From CAZRHR01 sp964578885 (GTDB lineage Bacteria; Bacteroidota; Bacteroidia; CAIKAF01), in NCBI GenBank assembly GCA_964578885.1, contig CAZOEO010000005.1, positions 105,823 to 169,822 on the forward strand: DNA of 64,000 nucleotides. Reading direction: 5' to 3'. Both the position numbers and the translations under genes were made by a program. The notes under the pieces were generated by a model. The model was not told where the DNA came from, searched no databases, and saw only the letters and a list, made by a program, of their open reading frames with translations. Of this stretch, positions 61,312 to 64,000 are shown in pieces. Numbering within the stretch: position 1 is the stretch's first letter; every line of letters begins with the position of its first letter.

Positions 61312-61758
61312 ATGAAAAAGCTAATCACCTACTGCAGTGCACTTGTGCTCACCATTTCTTTACTTCAAAGCTGTACTACCATCAGCAAGTCAATGAGAGA
61401 GCCTAACGTGCGTGTTGATTTAACAAAAGGCGATTTTACACTGTCTGAACAAGTAGAAGCAAGCGCCAAAAGAACTACCGTTTTTGGTATCGATTGGAAC
61501 CGTTTGTTCATGAAAACAACCGGTAGTGTTGATGGCGCCGGTTCTATCAGCCTTGCCAGCCTTCCCGTTGTTGGAAGCTTTTTAAGCGATCCTACTTCAA
61601 ACTATGCTTTGTATGAGTTGTTGAACAACAACCCAGGATATGATGTCATTTTCTATCCTCAGTACGAAGTGAAAGTAGTAAGACCTTTCCTCGGAATTGG
61701 TATTATTCTAAAGAAAACGACTGTTCAAACCAAGGCTAGACTTGGAAAACTTAAATAA
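61312..61758 (+). CDS. Small lipoprotein, 148 aa, unknown
   Basis: From the ATG at 61312, which opens a signal peptide with lipobox LQSC (Cys about 19); the frame extends 75 bases upstream without a signal-like start. The mature part has DLTKGDFTLSEQVEASAKRT and a C-terminal YDVIFYPQYEVKVVRPFLG segment, beta-rich. It is like several small conserved Bacteroidota lipoproteins, but I cannot name the family. Single gene with a strong terminator. Confidence 0.78.
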   Translation: MKKLITYCSALVLTISLLQSCTTISKSMREPNVRVDLTKGDFTLSEQVEASAKRTTVFGIDWNRLFMKTTGSVDGAGSISLASLPVVGSFLSDPTSNYALYELLNNNPGYDVIFYPQYEVKVVRPFLGIGIILKKTTVQTKARLGKLK

Positions 61759-61882
61759 TCCACTTTGAAGGAAGTTGCTCACTTGATTTGAGACATAGCC
61801 AAAGCTTTGAATTACAATTCAATGAGAGTGAATAATAATCCTACTTGAGTTCAGCTCAGTAAGATGAATCCGACAATAAAAG

Positions 61883-61915
61883 AAAAGGGAGTCTTTCATA
61901 GGACTCCCTTTTTTA
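61883..61915. terminator. Rho-independent terminator after the lipoprotein gene
   Basis: 11-bp stem AAAAGGGAGTC / GACTCCCTTTT with an 8-base loop and extra T. Confidence 0.92.
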
Positions 61916-61978
61916 ATGTGAAGTAAACCTGTTGAAACAGCTGCTGAATAGCGTTATCAAACCCGTCTTTTCTTTTAT

Positions 61979-62016
61979 CGCAAAGTGCGCCAAGGTCTCG
62001 CTAAGTGCGCAAAGAT
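61979..62016. repeat. Remnant of the GCG-rich intergenic repeat
   Basis: CGCAAAGTGCGCCAAGG and CGCTAAGTGCGCAAAG repeat each other imperfectly and share vocabulary with the stretches at 27230 and 30160. Confidence 0.45.
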
Positions 62017-62070
62017 GAACCGACTTCCTCCCCTTTCTCTGCTTTAAAAATACTGACCTCTAGGTATCTT

Positions 62071-62427
62071 CTATGTATTATTTTCCCCTGAAATCTTTTT
62101 CAAGCGCTCAACCTCTTTTTCAAGTAATGCAATATACTTATCCTTATAAGTGTCGGTGGTATTGTGTTGTTCTGTCACCGACACCCCATTGATTACTTGG
62201 TTATGCGAAAGATTAAAGACTTGGGTAGCGTCGAAATTAAGGATTTGCGGGACGGAGACTTGAAGAATTTCCGCGATTTTAAAGAGTTTACTTACAGAGA
62301 TATCCACTTCTCCCCGTTCTAATTTTGCGTATCCGGACAGGCTAAGTTGCAAGGCATCGGCAACTTGTTCGCGGGTCATTTTTTTCAGTTCGCGATAGTG
62401 CTTGATGTTTTCAGCGACGTTCTGCAT
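62071..62427 (-). CDS. XRE-family regulator with C-terminal coiled coil
   Basis: 118 aa from the ATG at 62427 (MQNVAENIKHYRELKK); a longer frame begins 108 bases upstream, but the extra residues look non-native. HTH at about 10-60 (REQVADALQLSLSGYAKLE) and a C-terminal helix YKDKYIALLEKEVERLKK. Same plan as the regulator at 49311. No obvious target gene beside it apart from the WG-repeat gene, divergent and 285 bases away. Confidence 0.85.
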   Translation of the reverse strand: MQNVAENIKHYRELKKMTREQVADALQLSLSGYAKLERGEVDISVSKLFKIAEILQVSVPQILNFDATQVFNLSHNQVINGVSVTEQHNTTDTYKDKYIALLEKEVERLKKISGENNT

Positions 62428-62712
62428 GGGATGAGAGGATAAGTGGTAGCAAAGTAGGGATTTCTTGGGAGATTGGGGAAGAGGCAAAGTGGATTTTTTT
62501 AATTCTTTTTTGATTTCCCGCCACACCAATGACACTTTAAAGGATAATTTACAATGTTTTATATCAAATCGTCCTATTAATGGCTAAAATAGCTCTTAGG
62601 CTCTTTTGTAAATTTTATATAGGTGTATAAGTTTGTCAAAACCTGTCCAAAATATTTTTTTGACATGAAAATATGGACAAAATGAAAATAGTGGCGACTA
62701 CGCAAAAACATT

Positions 62713-63561
62713 ATGAGAATAATAGTAAAAAATACACTGACAATTATTTTAGCTGCCCATTTAACAGGGAGTATTTCTGCACAAAATGAATTAATCAAAT
62801 TTCAAGTTGGCAATCTATATGGTTACAGAAATTCAAAAACACAAAAAGTCATTTTTGAACCAAAATTCTCTTATGCCGAGGAGTTTAAAGACGGATTGGC
62901 TGTTGTTCAGGAAGATAACGGTATAAATTCTAGCAATTTATCTGGTAGATTTAGGATAATAAAAGAAAATGGAACTTTTCTTAACGAAGACGTATATGGC
63001 TCTGCAAATAATCTCGGGAAAGGACTTGTTGTTATTAGTAAAGCAGGTAATACGGATACTGACAAGAAACAAGGAATGGTCACTTTTGGCACCTCAATGG
63101 TAGGAATAATCAATAATGAAGGTCAAGTAATTTTGCCTTGTGAATATAACTCTATTGGTAATATATCTGACAGCCTAATTGTAGTTTCTCAAGGCACTAT
63201 GAAAATTAGCTACGGAGTAATTGATCTTAAAGGTAACTTTATTCTACCATTGCAGAATATTTTTAAAATCGATGATTTTCAGTGCGGTGTTGCTATTATA
63301 AGAAAACAAAATCAAGTCGGCTTACTCGGTAAAAATGGCCAAATATTAATTGACCCAGCAGGCTCCAACTTCTACTCGATATCTAAGTTTAATAAATTTT
63401 GTATTGCCGAAATAACTACCATGAATAGTCGCTATGGATTAATAAATTCAGACGGCAAAATAATAGTTGAACCAACAAACACTCGCTCGTCTGGACTAAG
63501 TGATAAAGGTGTAACTTATAAAGAAGCAGAGTATAATGGTAATGGCACCAAGAAAAAATGA
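62713..63561 (+). CDS. Secreted WG-repeat protein
   Basis: 282 aa. Signal peptide cut near SISAQ. The rest consists of WG-type repeats of about 35-50 residues (YGYRNSKTQKVIFEPKF, VGIINNEGQVILPCEYNS, YGVIDLKGNFILPLQN, VGLLGKNGQILIDP, YGLINSDGKIIVEPTN), each a beta blade unit. Such proteins are usually surface or periplasmic and of unknown function. The codon and base use is clearly AT-rich compared with the core genes, in line with an accessory region. Confidence 0.82.
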   Translation: MRIIVKNTLTIILAAHLTGSISAQNELIKFQVGNLYGYRNSKTQKVIFEPKFSYAEEFKDGLAVVQEDNGINSSNLSGRFRIIKENGTFLNEDVYGSANNLGKGLVVISKAGNTDTDKKQGMVTFGTSMVGIINNEGQVILPCEYNSIGNISDSLIVVSQGTMKISYGVIDLKGNFILPLQNIFKIDDFQCGVAIIRKQNQVGLLGKNGQILIDPAGSNFYSISKFNKFCIAEITTMNSRYGLINSDGKIIVEPTNTRSSGLSDKGVTYKEAEYNGNGTKKK

Positions 63562-63607
63562 ATTCATGATGCTATTAATATAATTGTTTAACTAAAATAT
63601 TATTATT

Positions 63608-63952
63608 ATGAAAACATTTTTGATAAATAAAACAATAATTATCACATCCATTCTCTTGCTATCAAATGGTTTATTATTTGCTCAGGGTGGAAAAACTGAT
63701 AGTAAGGGATTACGTCAAGGAAAGTGGGAAATCGTTTATAATATCAATGATAAAATAGCGTCTATCGCCAATTCTGACATTCCTGATTGGTTAAATTCTA
63801 TAAAACCATCAGATGATAACGGTAGTTCATTAATCAATTTAGCAAATTCAGGAGCATACGGCTCATATGGCACTAAATTCATAATCGAGAAATGCAATTA
63901 TAAGGACGGGGTAAAGCAAGGGAAATTTTCACTAATCTACTATATTTGTTAA
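63608..63952 (+). pseudogene. Secreted MORN-like repeat protein cut by an IS element
   Basis: 114 codons to a stop that is supplied by the inserted element. Signal peptide cut near LLFAQ, then SKGLRQGKWEIVYN and NYKDGVKQGKFSLIYY, the G-x-x-x-G-x-W/F pattern of MORN-type (YwqK-like) repeats. The frame is intact up to TATATT and then enters the IS end (TGTTAATTCC...), so the C-terminus is missing. It follows the WG-repeat gene by 46 bases and shares its AT-rich composition. Confidence 0.72.
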
Positions 63953-64000
63953 TTCCGGCGATATTGACCCCCTATTCCGGGGAAATTGACCCCCTCAGGT
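63947..64000. mobile_element. End of an IS21-family-like insertion sequence (continues beyond the window)
   Basis: Begins with TG and carries two tandem 22-base repeats of the form ATTCCGGnGAnATTGACCCCCT (63952-63973 and 63974-63995; 20 of 22 bases the same). Multiple terminal repeats of this kind are typical of IS21-type ends. The element interrupts the gene at 63608. Its istA/istB genes would lie to the right. Confidence 0.75.

Larger units (their letters stand above)
61759..62070. other. 312-base intergenic region with terminator and repeat remnant
   Basis: Holds the terminator at 61883-61912 and a GCG-rich repeat remnant at 61979-62016. No gene is supported. Confidence 0.5.

Overview
The window looks like a chromosome segment of a free-living member of the Bacteroidota. 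The evidence is a secreted protein with a C-terminal type IX secretion sorting domain, a RemB/Wzi-like outer membrane protein, DUF4175 and FISUMP proteins, many small lipoproteins, promoters of the TAnnTTTG type, weak Shine-Dalgarno signals, and a ybeY-mnmG neighbourhood. I do not assign a genus.

Layout. 0-4.2 kb: start of a secreted protein (cut by the window edge), an unknown protein, a PLP aminotransferase and a Kef-type cation/proton antiporter. 4.2-13.7 kb (minus strand): two tandem TPR sensor kinases, an outer membrane protein, a GH3-family acyl-amide synthetase homologue, a degenerate M23/LytM protein, a radical SAM/SPASM protein and RbfA. 13.8-15.7 kb: tRNA-Asn followed by a roughly 1.7 kb insertion with a probable toxin / HTH antitoxin / SecB-like chaperone operon, closed by a repeat of the tRNA 3' end. 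15.9-21.7 kb: lipoproteins, a FISUMP protein and a T9SS cargo protein. 21.8-25.0 kb (minus): a nonulosonic-acid-type operon (KdsC-like phosphatase, NeuB-like synthase) with a membrane hydroxylase and a pair of SMR transporters. 25-35 kb: M13 and M42 peptidases, a membrane glycosyltransferase-like protein, RseP, ALDH7, a lipoprotein and HemW. 35-42 kb: DUF4175, an RsbW-like ATPase, YbeY, DUF456 and MnmG. 42-45.6 kb (minus): PheS, M28 peptidase and RpiB, with a plus-strand lipoprotein between PheS and the peptidase.

The most notable feature is the gap at 45.6-46.0 kb. It carries a dense cluster of DnaA-box-like 9-mers next to an AT-rich stretch. Two perfect palindromic parS-type sites lie nearby, one just before mnmG and one inside the gene right of the gap, and the strand composition of coding sequence changes by eye across the gap. 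I read this as the chromosomal replication origin region, in a place without dnaA.

46-54 kb: an MDR oxidoreductase, two PKD plus glycine-rich secreted proteins sharing their N-terminal module with the FISUMP protein, an XRE regulator, KdsB and an OmpR-type two-component system. 54.1-55.0 kb is a gene-free stretch I cannot explain. 55-60.6 kb: a 6-pyruvoyl-tetrahydropterin-synthase-type enzyme divergent from tryptophan 2,3-dioxygenase, then an M23 peptidase, FabD and gamma-glutamyltransferase. 60.6-64 kb is accessory: a Cys-rich small protein, a lipoprotein, an XRE regulator, a WG-repeat protein, and a secreted protein cut by the end of an IS21-like element at the window edge.

Protein identities come from reading translated sequence and recalled family motifs; no database search was run.
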